Notes under the pieces: generated by a model
Seen by the model: the letters and a program-made list of their open reading frames with translations, nothing else
What the model was told of the DNA's origin: nothing
The model's database searches: none
DNA from: Candidatus Bathyarchaeota archaeon
GTDB taxonomy: Archaea > Asgardarchaeota > Lokiarchaeia > Sigyniarchaeales > Sigyniarchaeaceae
Assembly (NCBI GenBank): GCA_014729935.1
Contig: WJJB01000369.1
Span: 1 to 19,835, forward strand
Length of the DNA: 19,835 bases
Direction: 5' to 3'
Made by a program: the position numbers and the translations under genes
Part shown: positions 8,433-15,807 of the stretch, one piece after another
Layout of the letters: every line of letters starts with the position of its first letter
How positions within the stretch are numbered: position 1 is the stretch's first letter

Positions 8433-9248
8433 ATGATACACTCACTTTTCATTATCGATCACGGGATCGCCATATTCACCCACCACTTCAAGAATGAAAC
8501 CGCCATCGACGCGCAATTGCTATCCGGGTTCCTTTCGGCCATTGGATCATTCGCCCAGGAAACCTTTCAAACTGGATTGCAAACCATTCATATCAGGAAT
8601 GGCGAGAAGATGAATTTTTACGTGGAACAGGATCATGGATTGATCTTCTGCGCGATCAGCAACGAGAAGGATAATAACAAACTCCTGTTGAAAATTTTGA
8701 AGCAAATCTCGGAAGCATTCATCGATGAAAAGGGAGAGGTGTTTACCTCTCCATCTCGCTCGGATATTGCCAAGTACAAGGATTTCAGCGATACTCTTGA
8801 AAAGATCATGAGGGGAAGGGCGACCCCCAGAAATGCTGGGATGATCATTCTTGGCTTGGTACTGGGATTGATCGTGTTATTCGTTTCATTCTTCATATTT
8901 CTCATCATCATCGATATACTTACCTTGCCTGAGAATTACATCATCATGGTCGCCATTTACTTCCTGACGGGATTCATGCTCTTGAGTAGCTGGATTGCAG
9001 GTTTCTTTGCAGGTAACCAGATGATAGGCCTTTATGCGGGGATTGTATTCTTCGCCATTTTCGTTGTGGGCATCTTCCTCTTCTTGAAGGTCCTGTTATT
9101 ATACATTGTAATGTTCGGTCCTTTCACGTTCCTTGCTTGCGTTACAGGAGGCTATTGGGGTGGCGCCAAGGGGGACATGAAAAAGTTATATCCCATTCAA
9201 GATCGATCAAATCCAAGGAAGGAAGCTCCCACTGTTTCCAACCAGTAA
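8433..9248 (+). CDS. Longin-like domain protein with about four membrane helices
   Basis: This 271-residue protein begins with a longin-like domain (about 1-100). The opening M-I-H-S-L-F-I-I-D-H-G-I-A-I-F, followed by a helix and a Y-V-E-Q-D-x-x-L-I-F strand, resembles MON1/HPS/AP-small-subunit longin folds and is a common style in Asgard archaea. A linker (about 100-133) leads to hydrophobic helices near 136-160, 168-192, 198-220 and 220-240, the later ones Gly/Phe-rich, and a short polar tail. In eukaryotes longin domains act in vesicle trafficking and small-GTPase regulation; in Asgard archaea their role is unproven. The domain would sit on the cytoplasmic face. The start is fixed by AGGGGG at 8420-8425, seven bases before the ATG. 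It is divergent from the acyltransferase and convergent with the MaoC pair. Confidence 0.78.
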   Translation: MIHSLFIIDHGIAIFTHHFKNETAIDAQLLSGFLSAIGSFAQETFQTGLQTIHIRNGEKMNFYVEQDHGLIFCAISNEKDNNKLLLKILKQISEAFIDEKGEVFTSPSRSDIAKYKDFSDTLEKIMRGRATPRNAGMIILGLVLGLIVLFVSFFIFLIIIDILTLPENYIIMVAIYFLTGFMLLSSWIAGFFAGNQMIGLYAGIVFFAIFVVGIFLFLKVLLLYIVMFGPFTFLACVTGGYWGGAKGDMKKLYPIQDRSNPRKEAPTVSNQ

Positions 9249-9352
9249 GGGAGCGTGGAAATCTGAAATTCAATGTGCCGTGATTTCAGGCTTTTCCCTT
9301 ACGCATAGAAAAAGAATGGGGAACCATGAAAAGTCCCCGTGGGAATGTTAAT
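9249..9352. other. Convergent intergenic spacer with a weak hairpin
   Basis: About 100 bases separate the ends of the longin-membrane gene and the MaoC gene. A five-pair stem GGGGA/TCCCC with an eleven-base loop lies near 9317-9337, and A5 at 9307-9311 would be a short T-run for the minus-strand transcript. Both could help termination, but neither is strong. Confidence 0.3.
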
Positions 9353-9979
9353 TTAATCGTTTAGCTGGAATTCCACGGTTCCCTTCAAGGAGAGCCTGTA
9401 ACGGTATTTCAAGGTGCCCCCGCCCGTGTATTCCTGTACCTCTTCCTCGTACTTGCCATCGGGGAAGCCCTCTTCATCCCAAGTGGTCTTCAGCCACGTG
9501 AACGCGCCATCTAGGTCCTTTTCTTTTACCAAGTCCCTGTTCACGTCTTTCTCTGTGATCCAATCCCGTTCCTTGGCTTCAAAGGAGACAATTTCCTTGC
9601 CGTCCTTGGTGATCTCGATGGGAGTCATGGAATATTGTGCCCAATCCATTTTCACGGTCTTCCCGCTTATCTCGGTAATCTCGAACTTCATGTCAAGCAT
9701 GTCTCCAGGTCGGACCATGCCGCGCATCTCGCACGTGATCTTGGTGAGGTTACCCGAATCTGCAATCCAATCGTCCAAATACACCATCACGTGAGCATAG
9801 CTCAACATGCCGTGCTGGATGACGCCCTTCAACTTGCTTAAGACGGCAGCAGTATCAGACATGTGGATCGCATTGGTGTCTTTCGAGGCTTTCCCGTACT
9901 CCTTGATGGCGTCCCTTGTCATGGGTCCCACGGATGCCGTGATTTCCTGCCCTTCCGATAAGTCTGCGATTTTTACCAT
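9353..9979 (-). CDS. MaoC-like (R)-specific enoyl hydratase, catalytic hot-dog subunit
   Basis: The 208-residue protein carries the hydratase-2 motif: D34-T-N-A-I-H39, then A-x-x-x-x-x-L-K-G-V-I-Q-H-G-M-L (44-59). The Asp and His are the catalytic pair of MaoC/HadB-type hydratases, which add water to trans-2-enoyl thioesters or remove it from 3-hydroxyacyl thioesters. The hot-dog fold fills about the first 140 residues. The remaining 65 or so form a hydrophilic extension that I do not recognise and that standard MaoC proteins lack. One base separates the ATG from the upstream stop, and the SD (GGAGG) lies inside the last codons of that gene, so the two are translationally coupled. With its partner it probably forms a HadA/HadB-like heterodimer. 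The acyl substrate is unknown: fatty-acid, isoprenoid or amino-acid breakdown are all possible. Confidence 0.82.
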   Translation of the reverse strand: MVKIADLSEGQEITASVGPMTRDAIKEYGKASKDTNAIHMSDTAAVLSKLKGVIQHGMLSYAHVMVYLDDWIADSGNLTKITCEMRGMVRPGDMLDMKFEITEISGKTVKMDWAQYSMTPIEITKDGKEIVSFEAKERDWITEKDVNRDLVKEKDLDGAFTWLKTTWDEEGFPDGKYEEEVQEYTGGGTLKYRYRLSLKGTVEFQLND

Positions 9980-9980
9980 T

Positions 9981-10451
9981 TTAGAACCCTCCTTGCCTGC
10001 AGATGGCCGTGATTCGAGTTTTCAACACGATTTCATCATTCTCGTTCGTGGTTTCACAGTTAGCCACTAGGAATAGCATTCCATCCTTGATGAATACTTC
10101 ATCCAGTTTTCCATTGGTGAGGAGTTTCTCACCATCCTTCAGGTGAACATCGGTGAATTCGTAATCCTGTCCAGCGTGAACAACAAACAATGGATTCAAG
10201 ATCAACTTGATCTCTTCACCATCAGGCCCTTCTATTGCCACATCTGCCAAGCCGAGAAGTGCCTTGACAACGATCGTCCCAACATACGAGGGATGCTCAA
10301 CGGGATCCTCCTTATCCAAGTACTTTTCTTGAGTCGTCCCGATAGCCTTGGCATATTTCACGAGTCGCTTGTTCCTGATTTTGGTTTTGACGGGATCTAT
10401 GCGTACTTCTTGAAATTTTTCCAGTATTTCCGGGGTTAATCTCTCACTCAT
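9981..10451 (-). CDS. MaoC_dehydratas_N-like hot-dog partner subunit (HadA-like)
   Basis: The product has 156 residues. The N-terminal pattern L-V-K-Y-A-K-A-I-G-T-T, then Y-L-D and H-P-S-Y-V, matches the MaoC_dehydratas_N family, the non-catalytic half of two-part hydratases. I see no D-x-N-x-x-H motif, consistent with a structural or acyl-chain-binding subunit. The frame runs on to a TTG at 10472 and in-frame ATGs at 10469 and 10460. I choose the ATG at 10451 because GGAGGAG at about 10462-10468 lies nine bases upstream, whereas it overlaps or touches the other candidates. It is first in the two-gene unit with the catalytic subunit and is divergent from the aldolase/AOR cluster, so it may be co-regulated with it. 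Confidence 0.75.
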   Translation of the reverse strand: MSERLTPEILEKFQEVRIDPVKTKIRNKRLVKYAKAIGTTQEKYLDKEDPVEHPSYVGTIVVKALLGLADVAIEGPDGEEIKLILNPLFVVHAGQDYEFTDVHLKDGEKLLTNGKLDEVFIKDGMLFLVANCETTNENDEIVLKTRITAICRQGGF

Positions 10452-10559
10452 GTTAGTCATCTCCTCCATCAAATCAAGATGCGGTGCTTATCAAGTAATG
10501 ATTTGCGGTACCGCCATCTTTCTTCTCAAGAGCATTGTATCGAGTAATACGGTCAACCA

Positions 10560-10567
10560 TATAAAAA
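10560..10567 (-). promoter_or_regulatory. Possible TATA box for the MaoC pair
   Basis: The minus strand reads TTTTTATA within ATCTTTTTATATGGT. Transcription would begin near 10538 and leave a leader of about 85 bases before the SD-led start at 10451. Confidence 0.4.
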
Positions 10568-10612
10568 GATCGAATACCGTTTCAAATTCCTGTTTATCAA
10601 TGGAAATACAGG

Positions 10613-10620
10613 ACTTATTA
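10613..10620 (+). promoter_or_regulatory. TATA box giving a leaderless start for the DapA-family gene
   Basis: ACTTATTA is centred about 27 bases before the ATG at 10644, the usual distance from an archaeal TATA box to the transcription start. There is no SD before this ATG. Together these suggest a transcript that begins at or next to the start codon. Confidence 0.45.
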
Positions 10621-10643
10621 ATGGTCCTCGGTTCTTTTATCCC

Positions 10644-11618
10644 ATGAGTAGAGTATACAATTTCCTCAAGGCAACCAAGGGCGCGGTGATACCTCCCGTC
10701 GTGACATGGCTTGACTCGAATGGTAGCGTGGATCTCGATGCCATGACCGCTCATGCTGATTGGTTATTGAGAAATGGTGCCAGTGGCATTTTCGTTCTTG
10801 GTTCCACTGGGGAATTTCCCTACTTGACCTTTGACCAGAAAAGGAGAATAATCGAGGGCATGGTGAGCCATGTTGGTCCAGATATACCGGTGATTGCGGG
10901 AATTTCATCCATGTCCTTGGAAAATGCCATGCGTCTTGGTAAGGTCGCTATCGAGCTTGGGGCTTCAGGTCTCATGGCTATTGTTCCCGAGTTCTTTCCT
11001 TTAAAGCCTGGTGACGTGGAAAGGTACTACCGGGCTCTTTCAATGGGCATTAATGGGAATTCAGGGAAGGATACACCATTGATCTTGTATTACATGCCCT
11101 TAGTTTCGTCCTTCAAGCTTGAACCACGGCTCATTTTCCAACTCGCGAAAGAGAAGGTAATCCACGGGATCAAGTACACTGGATTTAAAACCGAGTATAT
11201 GAAGGAATTGAAGGATATGCTTGATAAGGATTACACGGTCCAGTGTAATACGTTCGTGGGTACCGATGCCTGCCTGCTTGATTGCTTGAAGGGCGGGATC
11301 GCCATTGATGGGGCAATCATGGGAAGCTTGAACCTCTTTCCTGGGTTCTACAAGGCATTATTGCAATCATACACCGAAAAACCAAGAAATGAGGCAAAAT
11401 GCAATGCTTTAGCAAAAACCGTTCCCATCATCGTCGAATTATTCTCGATGGAACTACGGGAGCTTCCCGTGCTCGTGAAAGAGACCCTGCGTCTTGGAAA
11501 TCTTCCCTTCGCGAAAAATACCGCGGTATCACAACCACTTCCCTCGATGTCGACTAGGACCAAGGATAAAATAGTTCAAGCATTGGATAAATTGAAGACG
11601 AAGGGCATAGAGCTATAA
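10644..11618 (+). CDS. DapA/NanA/KDG-aldolase family lyase
   Basis: The product is a 324-residue class I (Schiff-base) aldolase with a TIM barrel. Family marks are G53-S-T-G-E-F58 followed by L-T (phosphate- or carboxylate-binding loop), the tyrosine of L-Y-Y-M-P (Y149, equivalent to the DapA Y-N-x-P tyrosine), and H-G-I-K177-Y-T-G with the pyruvate-binding lysine. Members condense or cleave pyruvate with an aldehyde: dihydrodipicolinate synthase, N-acetylneuraminate lyase, or 2-keto-3-deoxygluconate (KDG) aldolase. The C-terminal part is somewhat longer than in a typical 290-residue DapA. Followed by an AOR and a class II aldolase, a catabolic KDG- or sugar-acid-splitting role seems more likely than lysine synthesis, but specificity cannot be read from motifs. 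The start has no SD and looks leaderless. Confidence 0.82.
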   Translation: MSRVYNFLKATKGAVIPPVVTWLDSNGSVDLDAMTAHADWLLRNGASGIFVLGSTGEFPYLTFDQKRRIIEGMVSHVGPDIPVIAGISSMSLENAMRLGKVAIELGASGLMAIVPEFFPLKPGDVERYYRALSMGINGNSGKDTPLILYYMPLVSSFKLEPRLIFQLAKEKVIHGIKYTGFKTEYMKELKDMLDKDYTVQCNTFVGTDACLLDCLKGGIAIDGAIMGSLNLFPGFYKALLQSYTEKPRNEAKCNALAKTVPIIVELFSMELRELPVLVKETLRLGNLPFAKNTAVSQPLPSMSTRTKDKIVQALDKLKTKGIEL

Positions 11619-11691
11619 GTCCATGGTAGCCTGAATTGCTCATTAACACCACGGCCACTCGAGCCGTTCGTTACAAATCAAGAGTGAACTC

Positions 11692-13515
11692 ATGATGGAT
11701 TCCATGAACGGTTGGCACGGGCAGCTATATCGCGTTGATCTCTCTGGACATTCCTTCAAGCGGGAAGATATTCCACACTACGTCTTGGAAAGGTACCTTG
11801 GTGGAAGGGGCTTGGGTGCTAAATACCTCAAGGATGAAGTGCATCCAAGCACGGACCCTTTCGACAAGGGAAACAAGATAATATATGCAACTGGCCCGAT
11901 CACGGGCACCAGCATTCCTACTAGCGGTAGGTTCTCGGTGACTTCAAAATCCCCCCTCACTGGAACGATTTTCGATTGCAATGCTGGCGGTACCTTCGGC
12001 CCAGCCTTGAAATCCTGCGGTATAGATGCGGTTATACTGGAGGGTAAAGCCCCCGAACCACTATTCCTGAAAATAACCCCCGATGCAGTGGAATTTCACG
12101 ATGCCGTAGATGCATGGGGAAAAACTATCCCTGGAACTACCCGCTATCTCAAGGAACATCACGGTAAAAAGGTGAAGGTATCTTGCATTGGACCCGCGGG
12201 TGAGAACCGGGTGATGTTCGCGAATATAATGAACGATTACCATCATGCTCTCGGCAGGGGTGGATTGGGGGCCATTATGGGTTCAAAACAATTGAAAGCA
12301 ATCATGGTTGATGCTGGAGAACGGGATCAAAGGAAACAAGCGGGCGTGGCAGATCCCGATATGCTAAAGGTCGTGATCAAGGAAATCAACAAGAGGATAA
12401 ACGCAAGCCCGGTTACCGGGAAGGGAATGCGGTTATTCGGCACCGCGCAGCTCGTGAACCTGATAAACTCCATGGGTTTATTCCCAATTCGAAATTTCCA
12501 ATCAGCAACCGATCCTAGGGCAGACAATTTATCAGGAGAAACCATCAGGGAGGAGATCATGGTTTCCAAGACTGCCTGTTATGCCTGTTCCATTGCCTGT
12601 GGCCGCATGACCCGCACGTCCACCGGTCGTGAGGGAAAAGGTCCAGAATATGAATCAGATTGGGCACTTGGAGCAGATTGCGGCATATTCGATCTCGAAG
12701 CAGTCACCGAAGCGAACTACGATTGCAATGAGATGGGGCTAGACACCATTTCATGCGGGGCTACCATTGCCTGTGCCATGGAATTAAACCAAGACGGGAG
12801 ATTACCGGATGAATGGAGCGAGATCCGGTTTGGTAATGCAAACGCGCTACAGGAAGCGATACACAAGATCGTGAGCAAAACTGGTATTGGTGCCGATCTT
12901 GCAATGGGATCAAGACGCCTTGCTTCCAAGTTTGGAGCCCCAGGCGTTGCCATGCAGGTAAAGGGATTGGAAATCCCGGCATACGATCCCAGGGGCGCGT
13001 TTGGCATGGCTCTCGCATACGCCACTTCCAACCGGGGTGCTTGCCACTTGCGGGCATACACGGTTGGTGCGGAGCTACTTGGATTGCCGAAGATGTTTAA
13101 CAGATTTTCATTTTCGGATAAACCTGATTTGGTTGTTACCCTCCAAAATATGAACGCGTTCTTTGACTCATTAGTGGCATGCAAATTCACCGGGATGGGT
13201 GTTCCTGATGATTACTACGCGCGTGCCCTGTCGGCGGTGCTCGGAAGTGAGGTCTCCGTTACTGATGCAGAAATCATTGGAGAACGGGTCTATAACCTTG
13301 AAAGGCATTACAATGCGATGATTGGATTCACCAGGGAAGACGACACGCTCCCACCACGCTTCTCCGAACCCTTGGTTGAAGGCCCCTCTGCAGGTAAGAT
13401 CCCCCCGCTGGCACTAATGCTCGACATGTATTATGGCATCAGGAATTGGGATGTGCACGGCATCCCAACCACCGAAAAATTAAAGGAACTTGGAATAAGT
13501 GCAGGTGAAATATGA
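11692..13515 (+). CDS. aor: Tungsten-containing aldehyde:ferredoxin oxidoreductase family protein
   Basis: At 607 residues it has the full family length. The N-terminal domain (about 1-210) has the G-G-R-G-L-G-A and G-R-G-G-L-G-A-I-M-G-S-K segments typical of the tungstopterin-binding domain. The 4Fe-4S ligands are C296-x2-C299-x3-C303 and C497. A G-P-E-Y-E-S segment (318-322) and N-R-G-A-C-H452 supply the Glu and His found near the active site in AORs. The enzyme oxidises an aldehyde to the acid, passes two electrons to ferredoxin, and acts in the cytoplasm without oxygen. Which aldehyde is unknown: AOR, glyceraldehyde-type (GOR/GAPOR) or WOR specificity cannot be separated by motifs. It lies 73 bases after the DapA-family gene with no good TATA between, and abuts the class II aldolase gene, so all three are probably one unit. 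The start ATG has only a weak SD. Confidence 0.88.
   Translation: MMDSMNGWHGQLYRVDLSGHSFKREDIPHYVLERYLGGRGLGAKYLKDEVHPSTDPFDKGNKIIYATGPITGTSIPTSGRFSVTSKSPLTGTIFDCNAGGTFGPALKSCGIDAVILEGKAPEPLFLKITPDAVEFHDAVDAWGKTIPGTTRYLKEHHGKKVKVSCIGPAGENRVMFANIMNDYHHALGRGGLGAIMGSKQLKAIMVDAGERDQRKQAGVADPDMLKVVIKEINKRINASPVTGKGMRLFGTAQLVNLINSMGLFPIRNFQSATDPRADNLSGETIREEIMVSKTACYACSIACGRMTRTSTGREGKGPEYESDWALGADCGIFDLEAVTEANYDCNEMGLDTISCGATIACAMELNQDGRLPDEWSEIRFGNANALQEAIHKIVSKTGIGADLAMGSRRLASKFGAPGVAMQVKGLEIPAYDPRGAFGMALAYATSNRGACHLRAYTVGAELLGLPKMFNRFSFSDKPDLVVTLQNMNAFFDSLVACKFTGMGVPDDYYARALSAVLGSEVSVTDAEIIGERVYNLERHYNAMIGFTREDDTLPPRFSEPLVEGPSAGKIPPLALMLDMYYGIRNWDVHGIPTTEKLKELGISAGEI
13503..13508 (+). promoter_or_regulatory. 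Ribosome binding site of the class II aldolase, inside the end of the AOR gene
   Basis: AGGTGA lies seven bases before the ATG at 13516 and within the last codons of the AOR gene. The ATG follows the AOR stop codon TGA directly, so translation is probably coupled. Confidence 0.65.
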
Positions 13516-14172
13516 ATGAACCAAGAAACGGAAGCATCATTGCAATCCAGCAAGATCATTGAAGAAATCTATCCATTATTCAAGAAATTCGGAGATCTCT
13601 TGAGAGAACGTGGTTACAACTCTGCTAGTTCTGGAAATATTAGCACCAAGCGAGGTTCCAAGATGTATATCACCAGGAGGGGTTCCATGAAGGGGGCTCT
13701 AGAACTCAGCGACATCATTGAGACCTCGTTGGATAATGTCGATACGGGAATCGTCTTGGCATCAACTGAAACCTACATACATCGAAATATCCTGCTCCAG
13801 ACCCCTGCACTCGCAACCATGCATTGTCATCCCCCCAATACCGTTGCGCTTTCCATGTATTACACTGAAGTCCTCTGCCAGGATAACATCATACCCATTG
13901 ACGTTGAGGGTCACTACATCTTAAAGAATATCCCCATCATCACCCTTGAAAAACCCACCGGGTCGAAAGAAATGGAAGAAAAGATACCAGAAGCCTTGAA
14001 AAATTACAATATAATGATCTTGCGAGGCCACGGGGTGTTTGCTCGGGGGACTAACTTGGAGGAGGCCTACAATTGGATCACCGTGTGCGAGGAAGCAGCA
14101 ATTATCATTTTCAAGTGCTTGCAACTCGGGATGGATATCAAGTCGTTGCAGGGACAATATTCCCGCTGGTGA
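13516..14172 (+). CDS. Class II aldolase/adducin-family sugar-phosphate aldolase
   Basis: The 218-residue protein belongs to the family of L-fuculose-1-phosphate aldolase, L-ribulose-5-phosphate 4-epimerase and methylthioribulose-1-phosphate dehydratase. Visible signatures are S-S-G-N-I-S (38-43, phosphate binding), S-T-E85-x3-H (the acidic catalytic residue position), M-H103-C-H105-P-P and R-G-H172-G; the three histidines bind zinc. The usual reaction splits a ketose 1-phosphate into dihydroxyacetone phosphate and an aldehyde such as lactaldehyde or glycolaldehyde. Coupling to the AOR gene makes the released aldehyde a sensible AOR substrate (inference). FucA versus epimerase or dehydratase cannot be decided from these motifs. 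The gene ends before a T-run terminator. Confidence 0.82.
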   Translation: MNQETEASLQSSKIIEEIYPLFKKFGDLLRERGYNSASSGNISTKRGSKMYITRRGSMKGALELSDIIETSLDNVDTGIVLASTETYIHRNILLQTPALATMHCHPPNTVALSMYYTEVLCQDNIIPIDVEGHYILKNIPIITLEKPTGSKEMEEKIPEALKNYNIMILRGHGVFARGTNLEEAYNWITVCEEAAIIIFKCLQLGMDIKSLQGQYSRW

Positions 14173-14187
14173 ACCCCTAAATTCGAG

Positions 14188-14193
14188 TTTTTT
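14188..14193 (+). terminator. T6 tract ending the aldolase/AOR unit
   Basis: Six T residues lie 16 bases past the stop codon of the class II aldolase, after GCGAG-like sequence without a clear hairpin. This is a plausible archaeal intrinsic terminator. Confidence 0.4.
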
Positions 14194-14215
14194 GCCCAAT
14201 ATCACTAACCTGTAT

Positions 14216-14225
14216 GTATATATAG
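14216..14225 (+). promoter_or_regulatory. Possible TATA box of the SPFH gene
   Basis: GTATATATAG would place the transcription start near 14246, with a leader of about 64 bases before the ATG at 14310. Two other A/T elements (near 14239-14246 and 14270-14280) also fit, so the real promoter is uncertain. Confidence 0.35.
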
Positions 14226-14309
14226 CCGGCTTGGCGTCATTATATCGCGCTTGGGTGAAATATCCCAAGCATATAAGAAAATCGAGAAAGGAATCAGAAA
14301 ACGGGTTGC

Positions 14310-15095
14310 ATGAGCATGTTACAAATTTTTTCAAATTACGTCGGTTGGATTATTGCTGGCATTATCATCACGGTAGCCGTGATTGTTCTTTCGGTGCTGC
14401 TATCTGGGTTCAAGATCATGCTAGAATACGAGCGACTTGTGATTTTTCGCTTTGGACGCTATAAGCGCACCGTCGGGCCTGGTTGGGTGTGGATCGCTCC
14501 TGCCATAGAGAAGGGCGTCAAGGTGGACCTTCGTATTGTTACCGAGGATATTCCCAGGCAGGAAATCATCACGAAGGATAATATTCCGGTCTTGGCAAAT
14601 ACCGTGGTATATTTCAAGGTGGAGAAGCCTGAAGACGCGGTCATAAAGATATCGAACTACCGGTTCGCGGTTCGCGAGTACACGCAGGCAGCATTGCGGG
14701 ACGTGGTGGGGAATATGGAACTGGATGAGGTGCTCCAAGAGCGTGAGAAGATCGCGGGAAACATCAGGGCGATCGTCGATGCAGAAACTGACGAGTGGGG
14801 CATCGATATCAAGTCCATCAAGATACAGGAAATTGAATTACCCGCCGAAATGAAGCGAGCCATGGCAAAACAAGCTGAGGCGGAACGTGAGAAGCGAGCT
14901 GCGATTATCAAGTCCGAGGGTGAGCGCGATGCAGCAGAAAACCTGGCAACGGCTGCACGCATGCTTGCTACGGAACCGGGCGCGTTGCAGATCAGGACCT
15001 TGCAAACGATCCGGGACATTTCCACAGATCCGTCCGAGAAAATTGTCCTGTTCATGCCAGGAGGCTTCGACGCATTGTTAAAAAAACTAACGTGA
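14310..15095 (+). CDS. Stomatin/prohibitin-like SPFH membrane scaffold protein (slipin)
   Basis: The product has 261 residues. A single N-terminal membrane helix (about 10-33) is followed by an SPFH domain (about 36-200) with the standard stomatin segments: Y-E-R-L-V-I-F-R-F-G-R (40-50), G-P-G-W-V-W-I-A-P (56-64), D-I-P-R-Q-E-I-I-T-K-D-N (80-91) and A-L-R-D-V-V-G (128-134). An Ala/Glu/Lys-rich coiled coil follows (about 178-225). Such proteins oligomerise on the inner face of the membrane, form microdomains and often control membrane proteases. No NfeD-type protease gene follows, which is the more usual partner; instead a hexulose-phosphate-synthase-like gene starts 12 bases later. The ATG at 14310 lacks a strong SD. 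Confidence 0.88.
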   Translation: MSMLQIFSNYVGWIIAGIIITVAVIVLSVLLSGFKIMLEYERLVIFRFGRYKRTVGPGWVWIAPAIEKGVKVDLRIVTEDIPRQEIITKDNIPVLANTVVYFKVEKPEDAVIKISNYRFAVREYTQAALRDVVGNMELDEVLQEREKIAGNIRAIVDAETDEWGIDIKSIKIQEIELPAEMKRAMAKQAEAEREKRAAIIKSEGERDAAENLATAARMLATEPGALQIRTLQTIRDISTDPSEKIVLFMPGGFDALLKKLT

Positions 15096-15100
15096 GGGGG
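15094..15100 (+). promoter_or_regulatory. Ribosome binding site fixing a TTG start
   Basis: GAGGGGG lies seven bases before the TTG at 15108 and overlaps the stop codon of the SPFH gene. No ATG or GTG occurs at a suitable distance, so TTG is the likely start and translation may be coupled. Confidence 0.7.
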
Positions 15101-15107
15101 CACACCC

Positions 15108-15782
15108 TTGGATCTTGAAGAAATAAAGAGATTCATCCAGATTGCCTTCAATAATACTGCCGGACAAGTTAGGCGCCTGCTTCCGAACATTCCAAAGGAC
15201 CGTAGGATCATCATCGAAGCAGGCACCCCTTTCATCAAGAGAGAGGGTATTGCTGGAGTTCGATTGATTCGCAGGTATTGGCCGGGTCTCGTGGTAGCCG
15301 ACTTGAAGGTGCTTGATGGTGCGTACCAAGAAGTAATGTATGCCCGCGCGGCAGGAGCGAGCGCCGTCACGGCGGCGGGAAGCGCCCCCGTGGAAACCTT
15401 GGATATCTTCGTGGGGACCTGCAAGGCTGCAGGCATGTATTCAATGATCGACATGCTTGGCGTGGATAATCCCCTCAGGAAATTAATGGCTCTGAAAGCA
15501 CGCCCGAATTTCGTCGTGATCCACAAGGGGCGTGACGAGGAGCGAAACCCGCGTTCCATGATACGCTACAAGGATATCAACAAGATACGTTCCAAGTATT
15601 CCACCCTGATATCCGTGGCGGGGGGTCTCGATGCGGAGAAGGTACGATCGGCATTCTTCAATGGTGCTGATGTAGCCATCCTGAACGTGGTGTTTGATAA
15701 CTCTGGCATGACGAAAGGGCTGCCCCAAAATGCAAACATCAGGCCGATCATCACGGGTATCCTGAAAGAAATTGGAAAATGA
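15108..15782 (+). CDS. 3-hexulose-6-phosphate synthase-like protein of the OMP decarboxylase superfamily
   Basis: The 224-residue single-domain TIM barrel has the hallmark A-D65-L-K67-V-L-D70 motif (D-x-K-x-x-D) of the orotidine-monophosphate-decarboxylase superfamily. I-I-E-A-G-T-P (35-41), V-I-H139-K-G-R-D and V-A-G-G-L-D (170-175) match the hexulose-6-phosphate synthase (HPS) and 3-keto-L-gulonate-6-phosphate decarboxylase branch rather than true OMP decarboxylase. HPS joins formaldehyde to ribulose 5-phosphate, or in archaea runs in reverse to make ribulose 5-phosphate for nucleotide synthesis. No hexulose-phosphate isomerase gene is adjacent. The start is TTG with a strong SD. It follows the SPFH gene by 12 bases and is probably cotranscribed with it. 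It is convergent with the longin-HTH gene; a T7 tract at 15824-15830, inside that gene's 3' end, could terminate this transcript. Confidence 0.78.
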   Translation: MDLEEIKRFIQIAFNNTAGQVRRLLPNIPKDRRIIIEAGTPFIKREGIAGVRLIRRYWPGLVVADLKVLDGAYQEVMYARAAGASAVTAAGSAPVETLDIFVGTCKAAGMYSMIDMLGVDNPLRKLMALKARPNFVVIHKGRDEERNPRSMIRYKDINKIRSKYSTLISVAGGLDAEKVRSAFFNGADVAILNVVFDNSGMTKGLPQNANIRPIITGILKEIGK

Positions 15783-15807
15783 TCGAGTGATTAATTCATT
15801 TTCTGAA

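Noticed and set aside
10452..10472. A longer N-terminus for the HadA-like subunit starting at TTG 10472 or at ATG 10469 or 10460
   Set aside because: The GGAGGAG ribosome binding site overlaps or directly touches these codons and fits only the ATG at 10451.
12717..13190. A 157-codon open frame on the minus strand
   Set aside because: It lies wholly inside the AOR gene, which is complete and has all its cluster ligands.
14310..15095. The SPFH gene as part of a protease operon
   Set aside because: No NfeD or serine-protease gene is adjacent; the next gene is an HPS-like enzyme.
14657..15559. A 300-codon open frame on the minus strand
   Set aside because: It is antisense to the SPFH and HPS-like genes, both of which match known families along their full length. 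Its serine- and arginine-rich translation looks like a reading-frame shadow.
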